The notes: generated by a model from the letters alone, not told the origin. Shown: positions 1 to 7,747, counted from the first letter of the stretch. The stretch is 24,604 nucleotides of DNA from Sphingobacterium thalpophilum (GCA_943325255.2 CALPOS020000006.1:1-24604); one strand, 5' to 3'. A program made the numbers and translations.

Positions 1-39
1 CAAACCAAAAATTTCTTATAATCTCTCATAACCTTACAT

Positions 40-67
40 CTGACGGCTGATTGCTGACAGCTAATTT
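40..67. repeat. 7-bp tandem repeat at the hemF 3' end
   Basis: Four consecutive heptamers, CTGACGG, CTGATTG, CTGACAG and CTAATTT, share the CTnA frame with a 7-base period. The last, most decayed unit contains the hemF stop codon (CTA on the plus strand, 61-63). Directly visible; any function is unknown. The first 39 bases of the window are AT-rich and hold nothing else I can identify. Confidence 0.5.
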
Positions 68-966
68 ACCCAATTTCTAGGTTCTTCTAAAACGCTAATT
101 AACTTTTCTTCGTCGCTTCCTGCTTCCGGATGATGGTCATAAACCCACTGCACGTGCGGCGGCAAACTCATCAGAATACTTTCGATGCGGCCATTGGTTT
201 TGAGTCCAAATAAAGTGCCCTTATCGTGCACCAGATTGAACTCAACATAGCGACCACGACGGATTTCTTGCCAAGTTCTATTCGCGGCTGTGAAGGGCAA
301 TTCTTTTCTTCTTTCTACAATAGGAACATACGCTTGAAGAAAACTGTTGCCGACTTCTGTTACGAAATTGTACCAATCTTCCATTTGCATGGACTCGGTT
401 GCTTTGCAATAATCAAAGAACAAACCTCCGATTCCGCGGGCTTCATGACGATGTGCATTCCAGAAATATTCGTCGCATTGCTTTTTGTATTTGGGATAGA
501 ATTCCAGATTATATTTGTCGCAAGCGGTTTTACAAGTTTGGTGAAAATGAATGGCGTCTTCCTCGAACAAATAGTACGGCGTTAAATCTTGTCCACCGCC
601 AAACCATTGTTGAATGATGTTGCCTTGTTCGTCATACATCTCGAAATAGCGCCAGTTGGCATGAACGGTTGGCACCATAGGACTTTTGGGATGAATAACG
701 AGACTCAAACCGCAAGCGAAAAAATCAGCTTCACCGACATTGAATAATTGACGCATGGCTTCTGGCAATTTACCGTGAACCGCTGAAATATTGACACCGC
801 CTTTTTCGAAAACCTTTCCATTCTCGATGACGCGCGTTCTGCCACCTCCGCCTTCAGTGCGATTCCACAGATCTTCGCGAAATTTTGCCTGACCATCGAC
901 GGCTTCTAATCCGAGACAGATTTGATCTTGAAGGTTTTTGATGTAATTATAGAAAATGTCTTTCAT
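61..966 (-). CDS. hemF: Oxygen-dependent coproporphyrinogen III oxidase
   Basis: Converts coproporphyrinogen III to protoporphyrinogen IX by two oxidative decarboxylations using O2, in the cytoplasm. The 301-residue protein has the family's normal length and hallmark blocks: VHANWRYFE (about 101-109), WFGGGQDLTPYY (121-132), HRHEARGIGGLFFDYCK (172-188) and LFGLKTNGRIESILMSLPP near the C-terminus. His 92, 102, 142 and 172 match the spacing of the conserved histidines in the E. coli enzyme (96, 106, 145, 175). It is the last visible gene of the minus-strand hem unit, 144 bases after hemE, with a repeat element in that gap. The stop codon falls in a 7-bp tandem repeat. HemF implies that the organism makes haem under aerobic conditions. 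Assignment is secure. Confidence 0.97.
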   Translation of the reverse strand: MKDIFYNYIKNLQDQICLGLEAVDGQAKFREDLWNRTEGGGGRTRVIENGKVFEKGGVNISAVHGKLPEAMRQLFNVGEADFFACGLSLVIHPKSPMVPTVHANWRYFEMYDEQGNIIQQWFGGGQDLTPYYLFEEDAIHFHQTCKTACDKYNLEFYPKYKKQCDEYFWNAHRHEARGIGGLFFDYCKATESMQMEDWYNFVTEVGNSFLQAYVPIVERRKELPFTAANRTWQEIRRGRYVEFNLVHDKGTLFGLKTNGRIESILMSLPPHVQWVYDHHPEAGSDEEKLISVLEEPRNWVN

Positions 967-990
967 TTTGTCAGTTTTTGGTTGACGAAC

Positions 991-1096
991 GGTTGCGTGA
1001 GGGATTGAGGCTTTGTTTGAGCTCGTTCCGATGACGCAGGAAATCGGGACAGCGAGTGCCGAAAGCCCGACCCGCCTTTTTCGGCGAGGTCACGCT
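991..1096. repeat. Composite intergenic repeat with two potential hairpins (hemE-hemF gap)
   Basis: The hemE-hemF gap carries a GC-richer block unlike the AT-rich gaps elsewhere. Its ends are inverted, GCGTGA at 995-1000 and TCACGC at 1090-1095. Inside are two stem-loops: GTTCCGAT (1024-1031) with ATCGGGAC (1043-1050), one G-T wobble, and GACC-CGCC, loop TTTTTC, GGCG-A-GGTC around 1068-1090. From memory, blocks with the wording GCGTGAGGGAT and GCCCGACCCGCC recur between genes in flavobacterial chromosomes, which would make this a decayed copy of a dispersed element; I could not search for this. Confidence 0.6.
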
Positions 1097-1110
1097 CCAA
1101 TAATTATTAA

Positions 1111-2136
1111 TTAACTTCCGTATTCTTTGACCGCATCAATAAATGCTTTGGCGTGATCTACGGGAATGTTGGGTAAAATTCCATGTCCGAGATTGACGAT
1201 GTATTTGTCTTTTCCGAATTCGTCGATCATTTGATGCACCATTTTTTTGATGGTCGGAATCGGCGAGAGCAAACGTGATGGATCGAAATTGCCTTGTAAG
1301 GTCATATTCCCTCCAGACAAATACCGGGCATTTCTAGGTGAACACGTCCAATCGACACCTAAGGCTGAAGCACGACTTTTCCCCATTTCATTGAGCGCAA
1401 ACCAGCAGCCTTTTCCGAAGACAATGACGTGTGTGTCATCGGCAAGTGCTTCGACAATTTGATTGATGTATTTCCATGAAAATTCTTGATAATCGACTGG
1501 AGACAGCATGCCGCCCCACGAATCAAAAATCTGAACTGCATTGACGCCGGCTTTTACTTTTTCTTTTAAATAGAGAATCGTGGTGTCGGTGATTTTTTGC
1601 AATAAAACATGCGCCGCTTCTGGATGGGTGAAGCAAAAACCTTTCGCGGTGTCGAAACTTTTTGAGCCTTTTCCTTCGACGGCGTAACAGAAGATTGTCC
1701 ACGGCGAACCCGCAAAACCAATCAATGGCACCTCATCGTTGAGCATTTCTTTGGTGAGTTTGATTGCGTCCATGACATAACCCAGAGTTTCGTGGATATT
1801 GGGAACAATCACTTTTTCTACGTCTTGAGGCGTACGAATTGGGTTGGGTAAAAATGGACCGACGCTTTCTTTCATCAAAACTTCGATACCCATGGCTTGT
1901 GGCACTACTAAAATATCAGAAAACAAAATCGCCGCATCGGGTGCAATTCGGCGAATGGGTTGAACGGTAATTTCGGCAGCTAATTCGGGCGTTTGACATC
2001 GGGTAAAGAAATCATATTTGTCGCGCAAGGCAATAAATTCTGGTAAATATCTACCTGCTTGACGCATCATCCAAACCGGCGGACGATTGACGGTTTCTCC
2101 TCGTAATGCTTTTAAAAATAGGTCGTTTTTGATCAT
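1111..2136 (-). CDS. hemE: Uroporphyrinogen decarboxylase
   Basis: Removes four carboxyl groups from uroporphyrinogen III to give coproporphyrinogen III. The 341-residue length is typical. The N-terminal signature PVWMMRQAGRYLPEF contains the substrate-binding RQAGR loop (25-29). Asp74 lies in the ILFSDIL strand, Tyr151 follows GFAGSPWTIFC, and His318 lies in NLGHGILP; these match the conserved active-site positions of the family. It sits 37 bases after hemD; that gap contains a perfect 6-bp stem-loop. It is followed by a 144-base gap holding a repeat element before hemF. Assignment is secure. Confidence 0.97.
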   Translation of the reverse strand: MIKNDLFLKALRGETVNRPPVWMMRQAGRYLPEFIALRDKYDFFTRCQTPELAAEITVQPIRRIAPDAAILFSDILVVPQAMGIEVLMKESVGPFLPNPIRTPQDVEKVIVPNIHETLGYVMDAIKLTKEMLNDEVPLIGFAGSPWTIFCYAVEGKGSKSFDTAKGFCFTHPEAAHVLLQKITDTTILYLKEKVKAGVNAVQIFDSWGGMLSPVDYQEFSWKYINQIVEALADDTHVIVFGKGCWFALNEMGKSRASALGVDWTCSPRNARYLSGGNMTLQGNFDPSRLLSPIPTIKKMVHQMIDEFGKDKYIVNLGHGILPNIPVDHAKAFIDAVKEYGS

Positions 2137-2154
2137 AATGTTTATTTGCTACAA

Positions 2155-2170
2155 AGACGCGTGGGCGTCT
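2155..2170. repeat. 6-bp stem-loop in the hemD-hemE gap
   Basis: AGACGC (2155-2160), loop GTGG, GCGTCT (2165-2170) form a perfect stem with a 4-base loop, inside the 37-base space between hemD and hemE. On the minus-strand transcript the stem is followed by TTTG, too short a U-run for a strong terminator. It could tune hemD/hemE mRNA processing or be a remnant repeat. The structure is visible; the role is unknown. Confidence 0.5.
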
Positions 2171-2173
2171 GTT

Positions 2174-2845
2174 TTAAACTTCACTGTAATGTTTTATACA
2201 TTGGATAATTACGTTTTCAATCGATGGTTGATTAGCAACAATGCAATGCGATGTTATTTTTTCGACTGGTTCTGCGGTGGTTTTTCCAATGCAAAAACAG
2301 GTTTCATCCGTGATGGTATTGGCTTGTACGTAACTTTCTACGGCAGATGGGCTAAAAAACAGAATGCCATCTGGTTTAGAATTTATGGCCTGTGGCGTAT
2401 GGATTGTTTCATATACTTCTATTTCTTCAAATCTTACCTTGGCTAAGGTTAAGGAATCTGGGAGAATTTCTCTTCTTAAATTTCCGCTGAAAAAAACAAA
2501 ACTTTCTTCGTTGTAATGATTACAAATCGTAGAAGCTAATTCGGACGCATAGTCGGCGCTTTCAACTACTCTAAATCCATTGAGCTCTAAGGCTGTTTTG
2601 GTTTTTTGTCCGACGCAGAAGCACTTTTTACTTCGCAATAGTTCTAATTTGGTATTTTTTAAGATGCTTTCTACCGCATTTTGACTAGAAAAAATCAGAT
2701 TTTGAAACTTACTTTTATAGGTAAACTTTTTAAGTTTGATTTTAATTAAATCTGCCTCAACCACAGAAAAATTGGCATTGAGCAAAAACTGTTTTTGATT
2801 CGGCAGCAACTTTTTGGTAGATACTATTCGAACTTTACTTTCCAT
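2174..2845 (-). CDS. hemD: Uroporphyrinogen-III synthase
   Basis: Cyclises hydroxymethylbilane with inversion of ring D to give uroporphyrinogen III. HemD families are poorly conserved; here the call rests on length (223 residues), position directly after hemC, and recognisable blocks: IFSSQNAVESIL (about 51-62), KCFCVGQKTKTALELNGF, VFFSGNLRREILP, and DGILFFSPSAVESY followed by CFCIGKTTAEPVE, the usual paired two-domain HemD pattern. The ATG is 3 bases after the hemC stop, so the two are probably translationally coupled. A long antisense frame over its 3' end looks like a shadow. Confidence is high because of context. Confidence 0.93.
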   Translation of the reverse strand: MESKVRIVSTKKLLPNQKQFLLNANFSVVEADLIKIKLKKFTYKSKFQNLIFSSQNAVESILKNTKLELLRSKKCFCVGQKTKTALELNGFRVVESADYASELASTICNHYNEESFVFFSGNLRREILPDSLTLAKVRFEEIEVYETIHTPQAINSKPDGILFFSPSAVESYVQANTITDETCFCIGKTTAEPVEKITSHCIVANQPSIENVIIQCIKHYSEV

Positions 2846-2848
2846 TGC

Positions 2849-3772
2849 TTACGCTTTCGGTTTGAAATGATTTCGGAGCACTTCCATGATTTCTTTTCCG
2901 CCGTTTTTTAAAACTTCTTGCGCTGAATAATAGCCCAATTTCTTCCACTCTTGAATGGGAACGAATTTTTCGACGAGTACTTTTTCCTTTCCGTCCAAAG
3001 AAAATAAAACGCCTTTGAAAAGAATATCGTCTTCAATAATTCTAGCAATGGCGCCAATTGGAGCGGTACATCCACCTTCAAGTATTTTAAGAAATTGGCG
3101 TTCGATATGCGTACAAACTTCAGTTTCTACGTCATTCAATTCCGAAACAGCATCCAGACAATAATTGTCATTCCCCATTGCAACAACAACCATGGCGCCC
3201 TGCGCTGGTGCGGGAATCATCCAATCTAGATTGATATAGTTTTCTGGTTTGATGTTAATTCTTTCCAATCCGGCAGCGGCAAAAACGGCTCCGTCCCATT
3301 CGCTGTCGTGGAGTTTTTGCATTCTGGTATTGACGTTACCTCGAAGATCAACCACTTTGTGATTCGGGTGTCGATGCAACCATTGTGCTTGACGGCGAAG
3401 GCTTCCTGTGGCAATCGTTCCGTTGGAATTTAAGAAATCTAAATTGCCTTTGTGAACCAAAATGTCTAAAACATTCGCGCGTTCTAAAACGGCAGCTTGA
3501 ACAATTCCTTGTGGTAACGCAGTTGGTACGTCTTTCATCGAATGCACGGCAATATCCACTTGTCCATTGATCATTGCAATGTCTAAGGTTTTTGTGAAAA
3601 TTCCTGTGATTCCGAGTTCGTATAAAGGCTTATCTAGAATAACATCACCTTGCGATTTAACCGCAATGATTTCGGTTTTATACCCTAAATCTTCTAGTTT
3701 GTTTTGAACGGTATGTGCTTGCCAAAGCGCCAATTCGCTATCGCGCGTTCCGATGCGTATGGTTTTGTTCAT
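2849..3772 (-). CDS. hemC: Porphobilinogen deaminase (hydroxymethylbilane synthase)
   Basis: Polymerises four porphobilinogens into hydroxymethylbilane on a covalently bound dipyrromethane cofactor. The 307-residue protein shows RIGTRDSELALWQA at the N-terminus, VHSMKDVP with catalytic Asp81, ATGSLRRQAQWL, DLRGNVNTR, and ILEGGCTAPIGA with Cys235 as the cofactor attachment site. The start ATG overlaps the hemA stop by one base (TAATG at 3770-3774), and hemD begins 3 bases after its stop, so hemA-hemC-hemD are tightly linked. Assignment is secure. Confidence 0.98.
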   Translation of the reverse strand: MNKTIRIGTRDSELALWQAHTVQNKLEDLGYKTEIIAVKSQGDVILDKPLYELGITGIFTKTLDIAMINGQVDIAVHSMKDVPTALPQGIVQAAVLERANVLDILVHKGNLDFLNSNGTIATGSLRRQAQWLHRHPNHKVVDLRGNVNTRMQKLHDSEWDGAVFAAAGLERINIKPENYINLDWMIPAPAQGAMVVVAMGNDNYCLDAVSELNDVETEVCTHIERQFLKILEGGCTAPIGAIARIIEDDILFKGVLFSLDGKEKVLVEKFVPIQEWKKLGYYSAQEVLKNGGKEIMEVLRNHFKPKA

Positions 3773-5028
3773 TATTTGGAAGTCGTTTCGATTTGAAAAA
3801 TTTTCTCAATCCATTCGATGCTTTCATCGACGGTGGTGTTGTCATCTTTCAAATGATTGGCAAAATGGTTGGTAATTTTTTGGATAATTCTATTGCTGAT
3901 GAGTTCCGCTTGTTCTTCGTCGAAGTTCGACATTTTCTTACGTTGGAAATTCAATTCGCCTTCTTTGATAGAATTTAGTTTTTCCTTCAAAGCATGGATG
4001 GTTGGCGCAAATTTTCTGGCTTTTGTCCAAGCGACAAATTCCTCTTTAATTTCCTCAATAATCGCCTCGGCTGCTGGAATGTGGCCTTTTCTTTTCTCTA
4101 GGGTTTCATCGGTCATTTGAGAAAGATGGTCCATGTGAATTAAAGTGACGCCTTCTAGCTCCTTCACGTTTTCGTTGACATTTTTAGGAATCGACAAATC
4201 AAGAATGAGCATTGGTTTTTTGAGATTCAAAATCGCTTTGTCGATGGTTGGGTTTTGTGCTCCGGTTGCTACCACGACAACATCGGCTTTTTGCAATTCA
4301 AGATGCAATTCGGAATAGTCCTTTACGACGAGATGCAATTTTCCGGCTAATTTTTCAGCCTTGTCTTTGGTTCTATTGATTAGCGTGATGTGCTCGTTTT
4401 TGGTGTGTTTTACCAAATTCTCGCATGTATTTCTGCCTATTTTTCCGGTTCCGAAAAGCAGTATGTTTTTGTTTCCGATGTTCTCTACATTCTTGATGAT
4501 GTATTGCACTGAGGCAAAAGCGACAGAAGCGGCGCCTGAACTAATTTCGGTTTCGTTTTTGATTTTTTTACTCGCTTGAATGACCGCGTTGATCAATCGA
4601 TCTAGGAAGGTATTGATCAAACCAAAAGATTTGGCTTCGTTGAAACTTGACTTCAGTTGACTGATGATTTCGAAATCACCTAAAATTTGACTGTCTAAAC
4701 CTGTTGCCACTCGAAACATATGGTTGACCGCTTCATGATTTTTGTAGACAAAACCAACTTTTTGAAAAGCTTCAACCGTTCCTCTACTATTCTCGCAAAT
4801 CAACTTGATAAGCTGAAAAGGATGTTCCGCAAAACCATAAATTTCTGTTCTGTTGCAGGTAGAAGTCACAATCAAACTTTCAATACCTTCTTTTTTTGCC
4901 TGCTCTAAAACTTGCGTCTTTGCCTTTTCATCGAGACTAAATTCACCTCTCATTTCGGCATCCGCTTTTTTATAGCTTAAGCCAACGGCGTAAAAATAGT
5001 GATGCTTTTGGGCAATGTAGTTTTCCAT
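3772..5028 (-). CDS. hemA: Glutamyl-tRNA reductase
   Basis: NADPH-dependent reduction of glutamyl-tRNA to glutamate-1-semialdehyde, the committed step of C5-pathway haem synthesis. Of 418 residues, the N-terminal catalytic domain carries TSTCNRTEIYG with nucleophile Cys58 and GLDSQILGDFEI (about 110-121). The NADPH Rossmann domain starts at LLFGTGKIGR (GTGKIG 193-198). A helical dimerisation domain fills about 320-418. It is the first gene of the minus-strand hem unit and diverges from an araC-type gene across 228 bases. A TAATTTTG element lies 26 bases before its ATG. The C5 enzyme means that hemL and hemB must be encoded elsewhere. Confidence 0.98.
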   Translation of the reverse strand: MENYIAQKHHYFYAVGLSYKKADAEMRGEFSLDEKAKTQVLEQAKKEGIESLIVTSTCNRTEIYGFAEHPFQLIKLICENSRGTVEAFQKVGFVYKNHEAVNHMFRVATGLDSQILGDFEIISQLKSSFNEAKSFGLINTFLDRLINAVIQASKKIKNETEISSGAASVAFASVQYIIKNVENIGNKNILLFGTGKIGRNTCENLVKHTKNEHITLINRTKDKAEKLAGKLHLVVKDYSELHLELQKADVVVVATGAQNPTIDKAILNLKKPMLILDLSIPKNVNENVKELEGVTLIHMDHLSQMTDETLEKRKGHIPAAEAIIEEIKEEFVAWTKARKFAPTIHALKEKLNSIKEGELNFQRKKMSNFDEEQAELISNRIIQKITNHFANHLKDDNTTVDESIEWIEKIFQIETTSK

Positions 5029-5054
5029 ACAATATACTTCTCAAGAAAGTTCAA

Positions 5055-5062
5055 CAAAATTA
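5055..5062 (-). promoter_or_regulatory. Candidate -7 promoter element for hemA
   Basis: On the minus strand this reads TAATTTTG, a full match to the Bacteroidota -7 consensus TAnnTTTG, 26 bases before the hemA ATG. No convincing TTG -33 element lies 17-23 bases upstream, so the call rests on the -7 match and position. Confidence 0.45.
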
Positions 5063-5156
5063 TCATTATAGTATTTATAAAAGTAACGCTGTAAGGACTA
5101 AATGTATCGCTATGAGATATTTTAAATCAAAATCAACTTTACATCGTTATTTATTT

Positions 5157-5164
5157 TAAATTTG
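5157..5164 (+). promoter_or_regulatory. Candidate -7 promoter element for the araC-type regulator
   Basis: TAAATTTG matches TAnnTTTG and lies about 92 bases before the regulator's ATG, giving a leader of roughly 85-90 nt that contains the dyad at 5191-5215. The -33 region has only TTT at a 16-base spacing, so support is moderate. Confidence 0.45.
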
Positions 5165-5190
5165 CGCTAGAATCAGGCCTTTCAAATCTG

Positions 5191-5215
5191 TTTATGTAGA
5201 ACAATTCTAAATAAA
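5191..5215. promoter_or_regulatory. Dyad in the hemA/araC intergenic region (candidate operator or leader hairpin)
   Basis: The layout is TTTA-nn-TAGAA-nnn-TTCTA-nn-TAAA, centred on 5203: nine of eleven positions per arm pair. A further TAGAA half-site lies at 5168-5172, and a wider CAGGC (5174-5178) / GCCTG (5217-5221) pair encloses the dyad. It lies between the divergent hemA and araC-type genes, downstream of the proposed araC promoter. It could bind a regulator or fold in the leader. Symmetry is visible; binding is inference. Confidence 0.4.
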
Positions 5216-5256
5216 TGCCTGTCCTTCTAAAAAAATAATTACAAAAAAATATCGCT

Positions 5257-6129
5257 ATGGGTTCTCAAGAAGTAATAACAATTGAAGAAGATTTTACCCT
5301 AATTCGTTTTCAAAACGATGATGCTGAAATATTTAAAGCCGAGCGCCAAATCCGTCAAGGTCTAATCCAATTTCACTTTGGAATTAAGGGCAAAGCCAAG
5401 TTTATTTTTAACCAAGGAACGTACGCTTTAGATTTGAAAGAAGAGAAAGCCTTGTTGCTTTACAATCCTCAGAAAGAGCTGCCGTTGCATTTAGAATTAG
5501 CGCCGCAATCGTGGGTGATTTCTGTAATTATTTCGATTAAGAAATTCCATGCTTTGTTTTCGACTGAAGCGAATTACATTCCGTTTTTGAGTGTCGAAAA
5601 CAAAGACAAAAAATATTATGGCGAAAGTGACATCAGTCCGTCGATGGCGATTGTTTTAAGTCAATTGTTTCATTACAATCTGCATCCATCCATCAAAAAC
5701 CTATATTATAAAGGCAAAGGCTACGAACTGCTGAGTCTGTATTTTAATAGAACCGAAGATCCAGATGCAGAACAATGTCCGTTTTTGATTGACGAAGAAA
5801 ACGTGATGAAAATCCGTAAAGCCAAAGACATAGTTATCGCAAACATGGCAGAACCGCCAAGTCTTCAAGATTTAGCGGATCAAGTTGGCTTGAATTTGAA
5901 AAAACTCAAAATGGGTTTCAAACAAATATATGGCGACACGGTGTATGGATTTTTATTCGACTACAAAATGGATATGGCACGCCGGTTATTAGATAGCGGT
6001 TCCTATAATGTCAATGAAGTTGGATTAAAAATCGGTTACAGCACCGGAAGTCATTTTATTGCCGCATTCAAAAAGAAATTTGCCACCACGCCCAAAAAAT
6101 ATTTAATGGCATTGAATCCAAATACGTAA
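5257..6129 (+). CDS. AraC-family transcriptional regulator
   Basis: A 290-residue protein with a variable N-terminal sensing half (about 1-185, no family I can name) and a C-terminal AraC double helix-turn-helix from about 191: SLQDLADQVGLNLKKLKMGF is the first HTH and NVNEVGLKIGYSTGSHFIAAF the second, ending FKKKFATTPKKYL. It diverges from hemA and lies 39 bases upstream of hemH on the same strand. Related AraC-type proteins (PchR-like) respond to iron or siderophores, so a role in iron or haem control is plausible from position, but the effector is not visible. The ATG at 5257 is preceded by an A-rich stretch rather than a Shine-Dalgarno site, as usual in this phylum. Confidence 0.93.
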   Translation: MGSQEVITIEEDFTLIRFQNDDAEIFKAERQIRQGLIQFHFGIKGKAKFIFNQGTYALDLKEEKALLLYNPQKELPLHLELAPQSWVISVIISIKKFHALFSTEANYIPFLSVENKDKKYYGESDISPSMAIVLSQLFHYNLHPSIKNLYYKGKGYELLSLYFNRTEDPDAEQCPFLIDEENVMKIRKAKDIVIANMAEPPSLQDLADQVGLNLKKLKMGFKQIYGDTVYGFLFDYKMDMARRLLDSGSYNVNEVGLKIGYSTGSHFIAAFKKKFATTPKKYLMALNPNT

Positions 6130-6168
6130 AAAAGAAGTTTAGTACATTTAGCAATTGAAAATTATACC

Positions 6169-7185
6169 ATGAAAGGAGTTTTATTAGTCAATTTGGGTTC
6201 GCCCGAAAGTCCAACACCAAAAGATGTTAAGCCATATTTAGATGAATTTTTAATGGATCGATTTGTCATCGATGTCCCATTTTTACTACGTGCATTGTTG
6301 GTTCGAGGCATCATTTTACAAACCAGACCGAAGAAATCTGCAGCAGCTTACGCGAAAATTTGGTGGGATGAAGGCTCGCCTTTGGTGGTGATTTCCCAAA
6401 GAATGACCAAAAAAGTACAAGCTCAAGTTGATCTTCCAGTTGCTTTAGCGATGCGTTATGGCACGATGTCGATTATGAAAGGGTTGCAAGAATTGAAGGA
6501 CAAAGGCGTCAATGAAGTGATGCTTTTTCCTTTATATCCGCAGCATGCTATGGCTTCTACGACCACAATTTTAGTTTTAGCAGAAGAGTTGCGTCAGAAA
6601 CATTTCCCTGAAATGAAATTTACCATCGTTCCTGCTTTCTATAACAAGCCCGGATATATCAAAGCTTTAGCGAATTCAATAAAGAAACACTTGGACACCT
6701 TTGAATATGACCATTTATTGTTTTCTTATCACGGTATTCCAAAGCGTCATATTCGCAAGACAGATATTACAAAATCGCATTGCAAAATTGATGGTTCTTG
6801 CTGTGTAACACCATCGCCTGCGCACGAATTCTGTTATCGCCATCAATGTTATGAGACGACCAGACAAGTTGTAGAATATCTTGGCATTCCGGAAGGAAAA
6901 TACAGCCAGACATTCCAATCTCGATTGGCGGGCGACAAATGGCTGACGCCTTACACGGATGTTGAAGTCAATAAGATGCCAGAAAAAGGAATTAAGAAAT
7001 TAGCGGTTGTAACTCCTGCTTTCGTCTCAGATTGCTTAGAAACCTTGGAAGAAATTGCGATGGAAGCCAATCATGAATTTAAGGTTCACGGAGGCGAAGA
7101 ATTTATGGCTATTCCGTGCATGAATGATGGCGATGAATGGTGTGCAACAGTGAGCACGTGGATTAAAGATTGGGCATCTAAATAA
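6169..7185 (+). CDS. hemH: Ferrochelatase
   Basis: Inserts Fe2+ into protoporphyrin IX to make protohaem. The 338-residue protein shows LLVNLGSPESPTPKDVKPYL at the N-terminus, LLFSYHGIPKRH with catalytic His188, FQSRLAGDKWLTPYT, and VVTPAFVSDCLETLEEI with the conserved Glu291. A central cysteine group (C205, C211, C212, C222, C227) could hold an Fe-S cluster as in some bacterial ferrochelatases; that is not established here. hemJ follows after 5 bases. Upstream, TACATTTA (6143-6150) is one base off the -7 consensus and might give hemH its own promoter in addition to read-through from the regulator gene. The chemistry fits the protoporphyrin branch with HemF and HemJ. Confidence 0.98.
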   Translation: MKGVLLVNLGSPESPTPKDVKPYLDEFLMDRFVIDVPFLLRALLVRGIILQTRPKKSAAAYAKIWWDEGSPLVVISQRMTKKVQAQVDLPVALAMRYGTMSIMKGLQELKDKGVNEVMLFPLYPQHAMASTTTILVLAEELRQKHFPEMKFTIVPAFYNKPGYIKALANSIKKHLDTFEYDHLLFSYHGIPKRHIRKTDITKSHCKIDGSCCVTPSPAHEFCYRHQCYETTRQVVEYLGIPEGKYSQTFQSRLAGDKWLTPYTDVEVNKMPEKGIKKLAVVTPAFVSDCLETLEEIAMEANHEFKVHGGEEFMAIPCMNDGDEWCATVSTWIKDWASK

Positions 7186-7190
7186 ACAAC

Positions 7191-7745
7191 ATGGAACTGT
7201 ACAATTACCTCAAATCGCTACATCTCATCTTCGTCATTACGTGGTTTGCGGGATTGTTTTATATTGTTCGCTTGTTTGTTTATCAAATAGAAGCTGCTGA
7301 AAAGCCATCGCCTGAAAAAGAAATCTTGCAAAGGCAATACAAAATCATGACGTATCGATTGTGGTATATCATAACGTGGCCTTCCGCAGTTTTGGCAAGC
7401 ATTTTTGCTTACTGGATGTTGTTTTTTACAGACATCGGGAAAGCGTGGATGCTCATGCCGTGGATGCATGTCAAATTGGGATTTGTCTTTTTGTTGTATT
7501 TGTATCATTGGAAATGTCACGTTATTTACTTGGAATTACAACAAGATGCTGTGAAGTACTCTTCCAACTTTATGCGGTTGTGGAACGAAGGCGCGACCAT
7601 TATCTTATTCGCGGTCGTCTTTTTAGTCATTCTCAAAAATGCGGTCAACTGGATTTACGGCGTTGTTGGAATTGTTCTATTCTCGGTTTTGATTATGCTT
7701 GGATTTAAATTCTACAAGCGAATTCGTGAACGTAATTCTTCCTAA
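7191..7745 (+). CDS. hemJ: Protoporphyrinogen IX oxidase HemJ (often labelled CopD-like membrane protein)
   Basis: Oxidises protoporphyrinogen IX to protoporphyrin IX in the inner membrane, the step between HemF and HemH. The 184-residue protein has about five membrane segments (about 10-31, 56-80, 91-109, 134-152, 155-173). HemJ hallmarks are LKSLHLIFVITWFAGLFYIV with His11, RLFVYQ, WMHVKLGFVFLLYLYH with Lys95, and LWNEGATIILFAVVFLVILK. It lies between hemH (5-base gap) and a sensor kinase (2-base gap). No HemG or HemY is seen in the window, so this is the likely oxidase. Families annotated as CopD-like overlap with HemJ, but the motifs and context favour HemJ. Confidence 0.9.
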   Translation: MELYNYLKSLHLIFVITWFAGLFYIVRLFVYQIEAAEKPSPEKEILQRQYKIMTYRLWYIITWPSAVLASIFAYWMLFFTDIGKAWMLMPWMHVKLGFVFLLYLYHWKCHVIYLELQQDAVKYSSNFMRLWNEGATIILFAVVFLVILKNAVNWIYGVVGIVLFSVLIMLGFKFYKRIRERNSS

Positions 7746-7747
7746 AA

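Noticed and set aside
226..585. A 119-codon plus-strand open frame antisense to hemF.
   Set aside because: It lies wholly within hemF, has no recognisable domain or promoter, and the hemF protein is conserved throughout; the frame is a shadow.
2087..2446. A 119-codon plus-strand open frame antisense to the hemE start and hemD end.
   Set aside because: Aromatic-rich, low-complexity translation typical of an antisense shadow; it crosses the hemD-hemE junction and has no support.
5105..5259. A 10-bp direct repeat TATCGCTATG at 5105-5114 and 5250-5259, the second copy covering the regulator's ATG.
   Set aside because: Only two copies and no symmetry or spacing that suggests a binding site; chance or a small local duplication is enough.
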